From Magnetospirillum sulfuroxidans (lineage in GTDB: Bacteria > Pseudomonadota > Alphaproteobacteria > Rhodospirillales > Magnetospirillaceae): a stretch of DNA of 64,000 nt. The notes beneath the pieces were generated by a model, which was not told the DNA's origin, did no database searches, and worked only from the letters and a program-made list of their open reading frames with translations. The stretch lies in NCBI RefSeq assembly GCF_018224925.1, contig NZ_JAGTUF010000014.1, forward strand, positions 35,988 through 99,987. Direction: 5' to 3'. Shown here piece by piece: positions 44,862 to 53,528 of this stretch; position 1 is the first letter of the stretch, and each line of letters begins with the position of its first letter. Both the position numbers and the translations under genes were made by a program.

Positions 44862-46907
44862 TTACCTTACCTGGAATACCGGCATGACGACGGGGTAGGG
44901 CAGGCGGGCTTCCAATTGTCCGGTGGCCAGTTCCGCCGCCACCTTGGCCAAGGCCCGGTCCCATGCCCCCAGCACGGTGGCGACGTCGTCGCTGTCATGG
45001 GCATAGCAGACGTTGTGGCTGGCCAGGAACAGCACGCCTGAATGCAGCATTTCACGAGCGAACAGGGTCTTGATCGCTTCCTTGCGGGCGGCCGGATGAT
45101 CCTTGACCGCAATGATTTTCCACGGCGCCCGCCCGACCAGGGAAATCACCTCGGCCAGTCCATGCCTGACGGTAAGGGCGGCGACGCCATCGGCCAGGGT
45201 GGCCCCCAAGTTCCACAATTTTTCGATCACCGGCTCGCGTTCCATTTTGTCGATGGTGGCGATGGCGGCGGCCAAGGACAGGGCCTCGCCGCCAAAAGTG
45301 CCGGAAATGAACACATCTTCCATTTCTCGCATCACCTCGGCCCGGCCGACGATGGCGGAAATGGGCATGCCGTTGCCCATGGCCTTGCCGAACGAGGCGA
45401 GATCGGGGGTAACGCCGAACAGCGATTGCGCGCCGCCAAGGGCATAGCGGAAACCGGTGATGACTTCGTCGAACACCAGCAGCGCGCCATGGGCGTGGAC
45501 CAGATCCTTCAATCCCTGCAAATAGCCGGGGGCGGGATCAACCGCGTTCATGGGTTCCATGATCAGGGCGGCGAACTGGCCGGGATGGGCGCTGAAAAGC
45601 TTATCCACCGCCGCCAGATCGTTGTAGGGCACGGTGTGGGTCAGGTCACGCACCGCCGTTGGGATGCCCTTGTGGCGCGAGGTGGCGCCGATATACCAAT
45701 CCTGCCAGCCGTGATAGCCGCAGGTGGCGATCCGGTCGCGGCCCGTGAAGGCGCGGGCCAGACGGATGGCGGCGCTGGTGGCGTCGGTGCCGTTCTTGCC
45801 ATAACGGACCTTTTCGGCGCAGGGAATAAGGCGGGTCAGGCGTTCGGCCAGTTCGGTTTCCAAAGTGGTGGGCAAGCTGAACGAGATGCCGTTGGCCAAT
45901 TGATCGCGGATGGCCTGATCGACGTCGGGGTCCTGATAGCCCAAGACCACCGGCAACAGACCGCAGACCATATCCACATAGCGATTGCCGTCGACATCCC
46001 AAACCCGGCCGCCCTGGCCATGGGTGAGGAACAGGGGCGAGCCCTCGGGGTATTGAATGCGGCTTTTGGAAAAGGTTTGGCTGGCCAGCGGAATGACCTT
46101 TTCCGCCCGTTCCAGCCATGTGGCCGAGGCCTTCGTGCCAAAGAACGGCGGCGGCGGGGTTTCGCGCAAGCTTTTGGCCGCGCCCTCGTTGCGGACGATA
46201 CGGGCGTTGAGGCTGCGCAAGGCCGGATGGGCGTCGAGTACCGCCAGAATTTCAAGATGCGATGGCGGCCGGCTGGTGTCAGGCAACAAGGCGGTGACGT
46301 GATGCAGGAATTCCAGGTCGCGGCTTTCGTCCAGGGTCCAGCGTTCGGTGTGCAGACCGGGCAGCGGACTGGGCAGACCGCCGACGCGGAAGCGGTCGCG
46401 GCGGTCGCGGATGAAGGGGGTGACATGCTCACGCTCGGCCGGGGCGATGGCCTCGGTCCGCGCGGTGTCCAGGGCGGCGCGGGTGAAAGCCTCGCAATCC
46501 AATCCGTCGGGCCAAGTCTGCGGCGCGGCGTTGCTGGCATAATCCAGGCCTTGCCGCTTCAACAAGGCCAGAACCTGGCCGCAGACTTGCGGGTCAAGCA
46601 ACGGACAATCGCCGGTCAGGCGCAAGAGGATATCGGCATTTTCGGCCTGGGCGGCCAGAGCGAAGCGGGTCAGCACGTCATCAAGCGGACCGCGATGACA
46701 GGCAATGCCGTAACCATCGGCCCAGGCGGCCACCGCGTCGTCATCGGGCTGATCGCTGGTGGCGATGACCACGGCGTCAATGCCGGGAATGGCCTGGCCG
46801 GCGCGCGCCACCCATTCCAACACCGGTCGACCGGCCAACGGCAGCAACACCTTGCCGGGCAGACGGGTGGAGGACAGGCGGGCCTGAATGATGGCGACGG
46901 TCTTCAT
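44862..46907 (-). CDS. Fusion of SpsF-type cytidylyltransferase and class III aminotransferase
   Basis: A 681-residue two-domain protein. Residues 1 to ~240 are an SpsF/CMP-sugar synthetase-like nucleotidyltransferase (IIQARLSSTRLPGKVLLPLAG, LRLTGDCPLLDP, ASNAAPQTWPDGLDCE). From about residue 260 on it is a glutamate-1-semialdehyde aminomutase-like PLP enzyme (VDMVCGLLPVVLGY, KNGTDATSAAIRLARAFTGR, LLVFDEVITGFRY and the PLP-lysine segment SFGKAMGNGMPISA). Both activities fit amino-sugar synthesis for a surface glycan. The start overlaps the preceding oxidoreductase stop by ATGA. The reading frame is continuous, so the fusion is real in this sequence. Confidence 0.85.
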   Translation of the reverse strand: MKTVAIIQARLSSTRLPGKVLLPLAGRPVLEWVARAGQAIPGIDAVVIATSDQPDDDAVAAWADGYGIACHRGPLDDVLTRFALAAQAENADILLRLTGDCPLLDPQVCGQVLALLKRQGLDYASNAAPQTWPDGLDCEAFTRAALDTARTEAIAPAEREHVTPFIRDRRDRFRVGGLPSPLPGLHTERWTLDESRDLEFLHHVTALLPDTSRPPSHLEILAVLDAHPALRSLNARIVRNEGAAKSLRETPPPPFFGTKASATWLERAEKVIPLASQTFSKSRIQYPEGSPLFLTHGQGGRVWDVDGNRYVDMVCGLLPVVLGYQDPDVDQAIRDQLANGISFSLPTTLETELAERLTRLIPCAEKVRYGKNGTDATSAAIRLARAFTGRDRIATCGYHGWQDWYIGATSRHKGIPTAVRDLTHTVPYNDLAAVDKLFSAHPGQFAALIMEPMNAVDPAPGYLQGLKDLVHAHGALLVFDEVITGFRYALGGAQSLFGVTPDLASFGKAMGNGMPISAIVGRAEVMREMEDVFISGTFGGEALSLAAAIATIDKMEREPVIEKLWNLGATLADGVAALTVRHGLAEVISLVGRAPWKIIAVKDHPAARKEAIKTLFAREMLHSGVLFLASHNVCYAHDSDDVATVLGAWDRALAKVAAELATGQLEARLPYPVVMPVFQVR

Positions 46908-47863
46908 GTGGGTAATCCGGCTAGGGTGCGGGCGGAAATCAGGCATTCGAGCACCGCCAAGGCCTCGCGGCCGGTGCAGGGCGGTGACGGGGCGTGCGGG
47001 CCGATGGCGGCGATGAACGCGGCCATCTCGGCGAGGTAATCATCGGCATAAGAGCCGGGGTATTGGGTGTCTTCGATGATCCGGCCGCTGGTGTCGTGCC
47101 ATTCCACGCGGCGGTTGTCCAGGTCCAGCCGCAACAGGCCGGCGGTGCCGGCGATTTCGCCGAAACGCCGGCGTGGACGGGTGACGTAATCGACGTGGAT
47201 GTTGGAATGGATGATTCCGGCATGGCCGAGGATCACATCGGCGCTGTCTTCGGCGGTCAGACCAATCGTGCCGGAATGGCCGGCGACGCAGGCCAGCGCT
47301 TGTGCCGGTCCCAACAGATGGGTGGCTAAATCGACTTCGTGGATGTAATCGAACAAAGCGCCGCCGGTGCGCGGATCGTTGGCGTAGCCTTGGGTCCAGT
47401 CTTGGCCGGGGCGCCATTCGGGCAGGTACAGCGCGGCGAGAAAGCGCCCCCAGAGCGGCGTCCCCAAGGCGCCCGACGCCAAAATGGCGCGGGCGCGGAT
47501 CACCGCCGGATGTAGCCGCAGCATCATCGCCACCGCCACCACCAAACCCTCTTTCTCGGCCCGATCAAGCAGAGCGGCCAAGCCGGCAGCGCGATGGGCC
47601 AACGGCTTTTCCACCAGGACATGACGGCCGGCGGCCAGGCAATCGGCCAGATCGTCCAAATGGCATTCCGATGGGGTGGCGATGACGACGGCGCGGGCGC
47701 GGGCGATGGCGTCAGCGCCATCGTCGGTGGCGTCGGCGCCCGCGGCTTCCAGCAGATGCCGGCGCTCAGCCGCAGGGTCGAAGCCGATCACGTCCTGACC
47801 CAGGGCCAGGGCGTTGCGGGCATGGCGCATGCCGATGCTGCCCAGGCCCAGCACGGCGATCAT
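46904..47863 (-). CDS. Gfo/Idh/MocA family oxidoreductase
   Basis: A 319-residue NAD(P)-dependent sugar oxidoreductase. The Rossmann motif GLGSIGMRHARN is at the N-terminus, followed by VIATPSECHLDDL and HVLVEKPLAHR (the conserved EKP lysine) and the C-terminal GGALFDYIHEVDLATHLLG with its catalytic His. It sits between pseB and the cytidylyltransferase fusion, so it probably oxidises or reduces a nucleotide-linked or free sugar in the same glycan pathway. Confidence 0.88.
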   Translation of the reverse strand: MIAVLGLGSIGMRHARNALALGQDVIGFDPAAERRHLLEAAGADATDDGADAIARARAVVIATPSECHLDDLADCLAAGRHVLVEKPLAHRAAGLAALLDRAEKEGLVVAVAMMLRLHPAVIRARAILASGALGTPLWGRFLAALYLPEWRPGQDWTQGYANDPRTGGALFDYIHEVDLATHLLGPAQALACVAGHSGTIGLTAEDSADVILGHAGIIHSNIHVDYVTRPRRRFGEIAGTAGLLRLDLDNRRVEWHDTSGRIIEDTQYPGSYADDYLAEMAAFIAAIGPHAPSPPCTGREALAVLECLISARTLAGLPT

Positions 47864-47872
47864 GGCAACCTC

Positions 47873-48904
47873 CTACAGCAAGGTGCGGCTGATCATGCTC
47901 AACAATTCGGCGTCGCTCAGCCACCAATCATTGGTGTCGCTGGCATAGCGGAAATCTTCCGGGACGTGCTTGGCGTCAGCCGGCATATCGGCTTGGGTCC
48001 AAAACGACAAAGCCGGATAGACCAGATAGCGGTCGGCCAATTCGCGGGTGGTGCGGGCTTCTTCTTCTGAAACCATCACTTCGTGCAGTTTTTCGCCCGG
48101 ACGAATGCCGATGATCTTGTGCGGCAGCTTGGGGGCCAGGCAGGTGGCCAGATCGCTGATGCGCATGGACGGAATCTTCGGAATGAAGATTTCGCCGCCC
48201 TTCATGGTGGCATAACTGGAAAGGACGAAATCGACGCCTTGTTGCAAGGTGATCCAAAACCGGGTCATGCGGGCATCGGTGATCGGCAAATGATCGGCGC
48301 CGCCGGCCAGCAGGTCTTGATAAAACGGCACCACCGATCCCTTGGAGCCGACGACGTTGCCATAACGGACGACGGAAAAGCGGGTATGGGCACGGCCGGC
48401 GATATTGTTGGCGGCGACAAAGACCTTTTCCGCCGCCAGCTTGCTGGCGCCGTACAGGTTGACAGGGTTGACGGCCTTGTCGGTGGATAGCGCCACCACC
48501 GCTTCGACGTTGTTGTCGATGGCGGCACGGACCACGTTTTCCGCCCCCCACACATTGGTGTGCAGGCACTCGGTCGGGTTGTATTCAGCCAACGGCACGT
48601 GCTTTTGCGCAGCGGCGTGGATGACCACATCAACGCCGCGAAAGGCACGGTTCAGGCGATCAAAGTCGCGGACGTCGCCGAGGAAGTAGCGGATGGCTGG
48701 GTATTTGTCTTCGGGGAAATGCCGCTGCATTTCAAAATGCTTTTGTTCGTCGCGGGAAAAGACGATCAGGCGGCCGACCTTATAGCTCTCAAGCACGGTT
48801 TTGATAAACTGACGACCGAACGATCCGGTGCCGCCGGTGACCAAAACGGACTTTCCGTCCAACTTGGTGTCGATGTCATGACGAAAACTGTTGAGAATGG
48901 CCAA
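47873..48904 (-). CDS. pseB: UDP-N-acetylglucosamine 4,6-dehydratase (PseB-like)
   Basis: A 343-residue extended SDR enzyme. GGTGSFGRQFI (NAD binding), SRDEQKHFEMQRHF, AAAQKHVPLAEYNPTE, LSTDKAVNPVNLYGASK with the catalytic Tyr and Lys, and RYGNVVGSKGSVVPFY match PseB/FlaA1, which makes the first intermediate of pseudaminic acid, used to glycosylate flagellin or surface polysaccharide. First gene of a three-gene unit; flagellin-like genes lie beside it. Other pse enzymes are not in the window. Confidence 0.9.
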   Translation of the reverse strand: MAILNSFRHDIDTKLDGKSVLVTGGTGSFGRQFIKTVLESYKVGRLIVFSRDEQKHFEMQRHFPEDKYPAIRYFLGDVRDFDRLNRAFRGVDVVIHAAAQKHVPLAEYNPTECLHTNVWGAENVVRAAIDNNVEAVVALSTDKAVNPVNLYGASKLAAEKVFVAANNIAGRAHTRFSVVRYGNVVGSKGSVVPFYQDLLAGGADHLPITDARMTRFWITLQQGVDFVLSSYATMKGGEIFIPKIPSMRISDLATCLAPKLPHKIIGIRPGEKLHEVMVSEEEARTTRELADRYLVYPALSFWTQADMPADAKHVPEDFRYASDTNDWWLSDAELLSMISRTLL

Positions 48905-48996
48905 GGCAAACCTCGCGTACGAAAGGCGGACGTTCTATCCGTGCGCAAGCATGGCTGGATAAAGGTTAATATTTCGCTGGCGCGAAGCCGGATGCG

Positions 48997-50043
48997 TCAA
49001 TAACCGCCCACGATCTCAAGGATGCTCTTTTTATCGGCGATGGGGCTGCTTATGAACATTTGATAGATGAAATCGGTCGAGCGGCTGGCGGTCAGGGCCA
49101 AGCCGTTGGTGGCCAAGTCAAACCGAGCCTTGGCGGCCTTTTTCTCGGCATTCTTGGCATCCAGTTGCTCGTACGAGATTTCCTCGAACTCTTTTTGCGC
49201 ATCGTCTTGGGCCACGCCCAAGCGATTGAATGCGCTTTCCAGCTGTGCCCCGGCGATGTTCCACTGGGTTTCCGCCTTGCGGATGCGCTCAAGCGCGTCG
49301 TCAATGTCGGACATGGCCAAGCTTCTGGCCGCATCCGGATCGGAGCCGGCGAAGTTTTCATAGGACCAGGCGTTCATGACGCCGCCACCGCCCCGATGCA
49401 AGGTGCCGGTATAGGTGGTGCCACCGACGTCGAAACTGATCTGGTCGCCGTTGATGACCGGATTAGTGATGTCGGCGAAGTCGACGCCTTCCAGGGACCC
49501 GCCTTCCAGCTTGTTGGTGCTGAGGTTGGGGCGCGCGGCGCCGCTTCCGTCATCGAGCTCGATGGCGTAATCGCTGCCAAGGAAGTAATTGGTCACTTGC
49601 ACCTGATAGCCGCCGCCAAAGGCGATGCTGGTCTTTTCCGGCCACGTCATCGACGAGGTCCGGTTGTTGGCTATCAGGTTGTCGCTGTCCAACCAGGAAG
49701 ATCCCACCATGGTCGATAAGGTGGAATAGGCGTAGTCGAACGCTTCGGCCGATCCGATATTGGCGGCGGAACGCATCTCCAACAGCTTGTTGCGGATGTC
49801 GTCCATCTTGCCGAGCGCCGATTGCACCTGCTGCAACGACTTGGACATGCCGGCCTTGGCTTCGACCGCCGCCTCCAGCTTGGCTTCGTAACTGGCTTGA
49901 ACCGAGCCGTCATACTTATCTTCAATGGCCGCATATTCCTTTTTCAGTCGCTCCGCCTGCGCCAATTTGACGCGCAGAAGACTGTTGTCGGACGTGCCCT
50001 GATAAAGGTTGAACTGCGTTTGCAGTAAGGATGAGACGGCCAT
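48997..50043 (-). CDS. Flagellin-like / hook-associated-like protein
   Basis: A 348-residue protein with long helical ends and a beta-rich, Gly/Asp/Ser-rich middle (about 130-235), the layout of flagellins and FlgL. The C-terminal helix segment (IDDALERIRKAETQWNIAGAQLESAFNRL) recalls the flagellin C-terminal helix; the N-terminal half has heptad-like helices (AERLKKEYAAIEDKYDG and SKSLQQVQSALGKMDDIRNKLLEMR). No classical flagellin start is present, so the assignment rests on architecture. It neighbours pseB and a second flagellin-like gene on the other strand. Confidence 0.5.
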   Translation of the reverse strand: MAVSSLLQTQFNLYQGTSDNSLLRVKLAQAERLKKEYAAIEDKYDGSVQASYEAKLEAAVEAKAGMSKSLQQVQSALGKMDDIRNKLLEMRSAANIGSAEAFDYAYSTLSTMVGSSWLDSDNLIANNRTSSMTWPEKTSIAFGGGYQVQVTNYFLGSDYAIELDDGSGAARPNLSTNKLEGGSLEGVDFADITNPVINGDQISFDVGGTTYTGTLHRGGGGVMNAWSYENFAGSDPDAARSLAMSDIDDALERIRKAETQWNIAGAQLESAFNRLGVAQDDAQKEFEEISYEQLDAKNAEKKAAKARFDLATNGLALTASRSTDFIYQMFISSPIADKKSILEIVGGY

Positions 50044-50177
50044 GGATCACCTGCCTTAGGTCGACGTTCTATCGCCTGTGTCTGGGTGGCTGTGCAAACA
50101 AGGACCTGCACTTTCTGCTTGTCCAGCCCAAAATATAACACTGGCGGCGGTGAAAGTCGTCAGCTTTTTCGCCCGAG

Positions 50178-50207
50178 TTGAATGCGCGGGTCTGCTGGTG
50201 GTATAAT
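50178..50207 (+). promoter_or_regulatory. Sigma-70-type promoter for the flagellin-like gene
   Basis: TTGAAT (50178-50183) and a consensus TATAAT (50202-50207) with an 18-base spacer, about 85 bases before the proposed ATG at 50292. Confidence 0.6.
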
Positions 50208-50291
50208 CCCCAGGCAGAAATGCAACCGCCCCCGTATGTTCCTGTACGTTCCTGCGGACTGGGCGGTCGGCGTGACGGAAAGTGCACGGTC

Positions 50292-50984
50292 ATGGAAGCG
50301 GTATCGCGTTCTGTCGGCAGGTTGGATGATCTGTATGCGGTGACGCAAGTCACCGGTGCGGCGTTCCGCCGCTTTGGCCAAGTGGCCAACAGTGCCGCCG
50401 GACAGACGGGTTCCAGCAGTCGTAATTTCACCTTGGCCGAGGGGCGGCTGGCGGCGCAGGCGGCGGTCAGCGGGGCCGGGACGATACTGGATTCGCTTTA
50501 TGCCTTGCGCGGCAAGCTGGATGTTGCCGATGGTCTTTCCATTCCCAGCCAGCGCACCGATGCAACCCGTTTTTCCGTGCAATCGGATATCGGCAGGTTG
50601 ATTGCCGGTATTGATCAGACCGTGGCTCAATCCGCTGTCGGCGGTTTGAACCTGATTTCGGACCCCAGTTCGACGGTGCGCATTCAGACGTCCACTTTGG
50701 GCGGGGTCGTCACCATCGCCACCCAACCCCTGGACAGCGAAAGTTTAGGCTTGTCGGGGCTGAGCGTGGCCGACCAAACCGCGACCGAGGCGGCCAAGGT
50801 GGCGGTTGACGCGGCGATTCAGCAAGTCTCGGCCCGTTATGACGTGTTGGCCACGGCGGCCCAGGGGTTGAGCTATAACAAAGGCATCAGCGAGGGGCTG
50901 GTGCAGGCTTTGTCGAGCTTGTCGCAATCCGGGGGCAAGTCCTCGGCCTTGGCGCGCGGCTCGCTCGTCAATCTGCGGACCTGA
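50292..50984 (+). CDS. Short flagellin-like protein
   Basis: A 230-residue protein. SVQSDIGRLIAGIDQTVAQSAVGGLNLI resembles the end of the flagellin N-terminal domain and ATEAAKVAVDAAIQQVSARYDVLATAAQGL resembles the C-terminal helix; a short LGLSGLSV lies between, as in flagellin (LGL..L). It lacks the central variable domain and is shorter than a typical flagellin, so it may be a minor flagellin or filament-associated protein. The ATG at 50292 is taken as start. A GNAT gene follows after 4 bases. Confidence 0.5.
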   Translation: MEAVSRSVGRLDDLYAVTQVTGAAFRRFGQVANSAAGQTGSSSRNFTLAEGRLAAQAAVSGAGTILDSLYALRGKLDVADGLSIPSQRTDATRFSVQSDIGRLIAGIDQTVAQSAVGGLNLISDPSSTVRIQTSTLGGVVTIATQPLDSESLGLSGLSVADQTATEAAKVAVDAAIQQVSARYDVLATAAQGLSYNKGISEGLVQALSSLSQSGGKSSALARGSLVNLRT

Positions 50985-50988
50985 TCTT

Positions 50989-51444
50989 GTGCCCCTGACC
51001 CTGCGCCATGCCATCTTCGATGATGCCGCCGCTTTGCTGGCATGGCGAAACGATGCGGTGACGCGGGCGCAATCGCGCCAAAGCGGCGAAATCGGCTGGG
51101 ACGACCATTGCCGCTGGCTGGCGCGGGTGATCGGGGACCCTGATTGTTTGTTTCTGATCGGATGTTTCGGCCCCCAGCCATGCGGCTTCGTGCGCTTCAA
51201 CCGTGATGCGGCCAAGGATTTATGGGAAGTCAGCATTGCCGTGACGCCGGCCCAGCGCGGTCATGGGCTTGGCCGGCGGTTGTTGCCTGCCGCGATCGAC
51301 GTCTTGCGCGCCGGTCATCCTGGCGCGCGGGTGCTGGCGGCGGTGCGGTCGGGCAATCAGGCCAGCGAAGCGTTGTTCCGGCGCTGCGGCTTTCGACCGG
51401 CGCCCTCGACCGAGGAATTTCTGCATTTCATGCTTGAGGCGTGA
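50989..51444 (+). CDS. GNAT-family N-acetyltransferase (possibly PseH-like)
   Basis: A 151-residue acetyltransferase. The acetyl-CoA-binding motif AQRGHGLGRRLLPAAI and the last-helix pattern SGNQASEALFRRCGFR are clear; LLAWRNDAVTRAQSRQSGEIGWDDHCRWLARV near the N-terminus is the pattern seen in sugar-N-acetyltransferases such as PseH. It has a GTG start 4 bases behind the flagellin-like gene and lies near pseB, which supports a role in amino-sugar acetylation, but the substrate is inferred. Confidence 0.8.
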   Translation: MPLTLRHAIFDDAAALLAWRNDAVTRAQSRQSGEIGWDDHCRWLARVIGDPDCLFLIGCFGPQPCGFVRFNRDAAKDLWEVSIAVTPAQRGHGLGRRLLPAAIDVLRAGHPGARVLAAVRSGNQASEALFRRCGFRPAPSTEEFLHFMLEA

Positions 51445-51495
51445 CAGCGGCCCGGTGGTTTGGCTATAAGGCCTCGGCGCATGTTGGGAGGCCCC

Positions 51496-51783
51496 ATGGA
51501 AAACCGTGAAATGTTTGACGAGATCAATGCCTTGGTCGGCGCCGTCGCCAAAGCGTTCGATACCAGCGAAACCGAGGTCATCACCGCCATCGAGCAAGGC
51601 CGCCTGGGCATGGAGATGCGGGTGGACGAAGATGGCCGCAATTTCATCGACGCCAGCCTGGACGAGCGCAGCGTGCGCATCTATCAGGGCGCCATCTTCC
51701 GCGAAGACGATTCTGGGCCGGAAACGTCGGGCGACGGTGATGATGACGATTGCGGTGGCGGCGGTTGTTCCTGCGGGCATTGA
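51496..51783 (+). CDS. Small acidic protein with Cys/His-rich tail
   Basis: Not recognised. A 95-residue, acidic protein: helical start (MENREMFDEINALVGAVAKAFD), a middle with DEDGRNFIDASLDERSVRIYQGAIF, and an extreme C-terminus of Asp run plus DCGGGGCSCGH, three cysteines and one histidine that could bind metal. Preceded by a GGGAGG ribosome-binding site. It is followed by the DUF2189 gene after 74 bases. Confidence 0.65.
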   Translation: MENREMFDEINALVGAVAKAFDTSETEVITAIEQGRLGMEMRVDEDGRNFIDASLDERSVRIYQGAIFREDDSGPETSGDGDDDDCGGGGCSCGH

Positions 51784-51857
51784 CAGCCCTTTAAGTCGGG
51801 ATTGCCAATCCCCATGTGCTTGCCTTGAAGCGTATCGCCTTCAAGGGAGGACCGGAG

Positions 51858-52634
51858 ATGCATACCGTCACCCGTACAGGGGCCGTGTTGCCCATACACG
51901 TGCGCCCCATCACCTTGAATCATCCTTGGCAATGGTTGTCGGCGGGATGGCGGGACATGTGTCTCAGCCCCGCCGTCAGTTATCTTTATGGCGGTCTGTT
52001 CACCGCCATCGGCTTCTTGCTGTTCTACGGCCTGGAGGCGGTCGGGTTCGGCTATCTTATCTTGCCGCTGATGTTCGGCTTTGCCTTGGTCGGGCCGGTG
52101 GCGGCGGTGGGGCTTTATGAAGCCAGCCGCCGGCTGGAAGACGGCGCCGGCATGGGCTTTGGCGATATCGTGGCCGCCTTTCGCCGCAACGGAACCCAGA
52201 TCGCCCTGGTGGGCGCCTTCTTGCTGATCGCCTTTCTCGCCTGGGTTCGTCTGGCCATGCTGGAATTCATGCTGTTCTTCGGTTCGGCCCCGCCTTCGCT
52301 TGATCATGTGCTCGATACGATCTTGCTGTCGCCGCAAAGCTTGTCCTTTTTGCTGGTCGGACTGATCAGCGGCGGGGTGCTGGCGGCCGGGGTGTTCGCC
52401 ATGACCGCCATCGCCGTGCCCATGTTGCTGCATCGTCCCGAATGCGACGCCATGACCGCCATGCTGACCAGCGTCGACGCGGTGCGCCGGAACTGGCGGC
52501 CGATGATGTTGTGGGCTGGATTGATCAGCTTTTTCACCTTGTTCGGCATGGCTTTGTTCTTCGTTGGGCTGATCGTTACCTTGCCGTTGATCGGCCATGC
52601 CTCTTGGCATGCTTATCGTGATCTGGTGGAGTGA
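51858..52634 (+). CDS. DUF2189 integral membrane protein
   Basis: A 258-residue membrane protein with six to seven hydrophobic helices. The segment WLSAGWRDMCLSPAVSYLYGGLF at the start, FALVGPVAAVGLYEASRRLEDG in the middle and MTAMLTSVDAVRRNWRPM near the end are DUF2189 blocks, a family of predicted inner-membrane proteins of unknown function. The ATG at 51858 follows GGGAGG and GGAG. It is the probable end of its own unit; the enoyl-CoA hydratase follows after 60 bases. Confidence 0.85.
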   Translation: MHTVTRTGAVLPIHVRPITLNHPWQWLSAGWRDMCLSPAVSYLYGGLFTAIGFLLFYGLEAVGFGYLILPLMFGFALVGPVAAVGLYEASRRLEDGAGMGFGDIVAAFRRNGTQIALVGAFLLIAFLAWVRLAMLEFMLFFGSAPPSLDHVLDTILLSPQSLSFLLVGLISGGVLAAGVFAMTAIAVPMLLHRPECDAMTAMLTSVDAVRRNWRPMMLWAGLISFFTLFGMALFFVGLIVTLPLIGHASWHAYRDLVE

Positions 52635-52694
52635 CATTTTTTCCGGGCAGGCGCATTGTGGCGGCGGGGTGGATGTGCCGTCGGGGGCTTGCTG

Positions 52695-53477
52695 ATGGAA
52701 AATGGTCTGCATGTGAAAATTGAGGGCGCGGTCGCCACGGTGACGTTGACCCGCCCTCGGGTTCATAACGCTTTGGACGAAGCACAGGTGATCAACCTGA
52801 CTCAGGCTTTCCAGAAGCTGGGGGTGGCCGAGGCGGTCCGGGTCATCGTCTTGGAAGCCGAGGGTAAAAGCTTTTGCGCCGGTCTGGATGTGGGCTGGGT
52901 TCGCCAATCGGCCGGGTCCTCCAAGGAAGACAATCAGCGTGACGCCATGATGCTGGCGGTGCTGATGGACGCCATCGACCGCTGTCCCAAGCCGGTGATC
53001 GCCGTGGTCAACGGTGCCGCCCTGGGCGGCGGCGTTGGCTTGGTCGCCGCCGCCGATGTGGCCCTGGCTTCGGAAGAGGCGAGCTTTGCCCTGACCGAGG
53101 TTCGCCTGGGGCTGGAGCCGACGATTATCGGCCCGCAGGTTGTCGCCGCCATGGGGGCCCGCGCCTGTCGGCGCTATTGGCTGACGGCGGAACGGTTCGA
53201 TGCGCGGGAAGCGTTCCGGCTGGGGCTGGTGCATGCGGTGCTGGCCGCGGACAATCTGGCCGAGGCCCGCGACCGCATGGTCGAGGCCTGCCTGAAGGGG
53301 GCGCCCGGAGCTCAGGCCGGTTCCAAGGAAGCCATCCGCGTCATCGACGCGGCCGAGCACGGCCCCGATCTGATGCGCCTGATTGCCCATCGCTTCGCGG
53401 AGCAACGCGCCGGCGACGAAGGCCGCGAGGGGCTGGCCGCCTTTACCGAAAAGCGTAAACCGACCTGGAGCACTTGA
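52695..53477 (+). CDS. Enoyl-CoA hydratase/isomerase family protein
   Basis: A 260-residue crotonase-fold enzyme. The CoA-binding oxyanion segments EGKSFCAGLDVGWVR and NGAALGGGVGLVAAADVALA are present, as is the TEVRLGLEPTIIGPQVV block with a catalytic-position Glu. This last block resembles 3-methylglutaconyl-CoA hydratases (LiuC) of leucine catabolism. A CoA-transferase gene follows within 52 bases, consistent with an acyl-CoA pathway; the exact substrate cannot be fixed from sequence. Confidence 0.88.
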   Translation: MENGLHVKIEGAVATVTLTRPRVHNALDEAQVINLTQAFQKLGVAEAVRVIVLEAEGKSFCAGLDVGWVRQSAGSSKEDNQRDAMMLAVLMDAIDRCPKPVIAVVNGAALGGGVGLVAAADVALASEEASFALTEVRLGLEPTIIGPQVVAAMGARACRRYWLTAERFDAREAFRLGLVHAVLAADNLAEARDRMVEACLKGAPGAQAGSKEAIRVIDAAEHGPDLMRLIAHRFAEQRAGDEGREGLAAFTEKRKPTWST

Positions 53478-53528
53478 CCCCGGCGGACGGGCCTGCTTCC
53501 CTGATGGTCCGTCAGTGGAGGTTTTTCC

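Noticed and set aside
44852..44871. CTTAC tandem repeat as a microsatellite or CRISPR-like repeat
   Set aside because: Only about three units of five bases between two convergent genes; too short to be meaningful.
45042..47039. 665-codon plus-strand open frame
   Set aside because: Antisense to the cytidylyltransferase-aminotransferase fusion, whose motifs are unambiguous.
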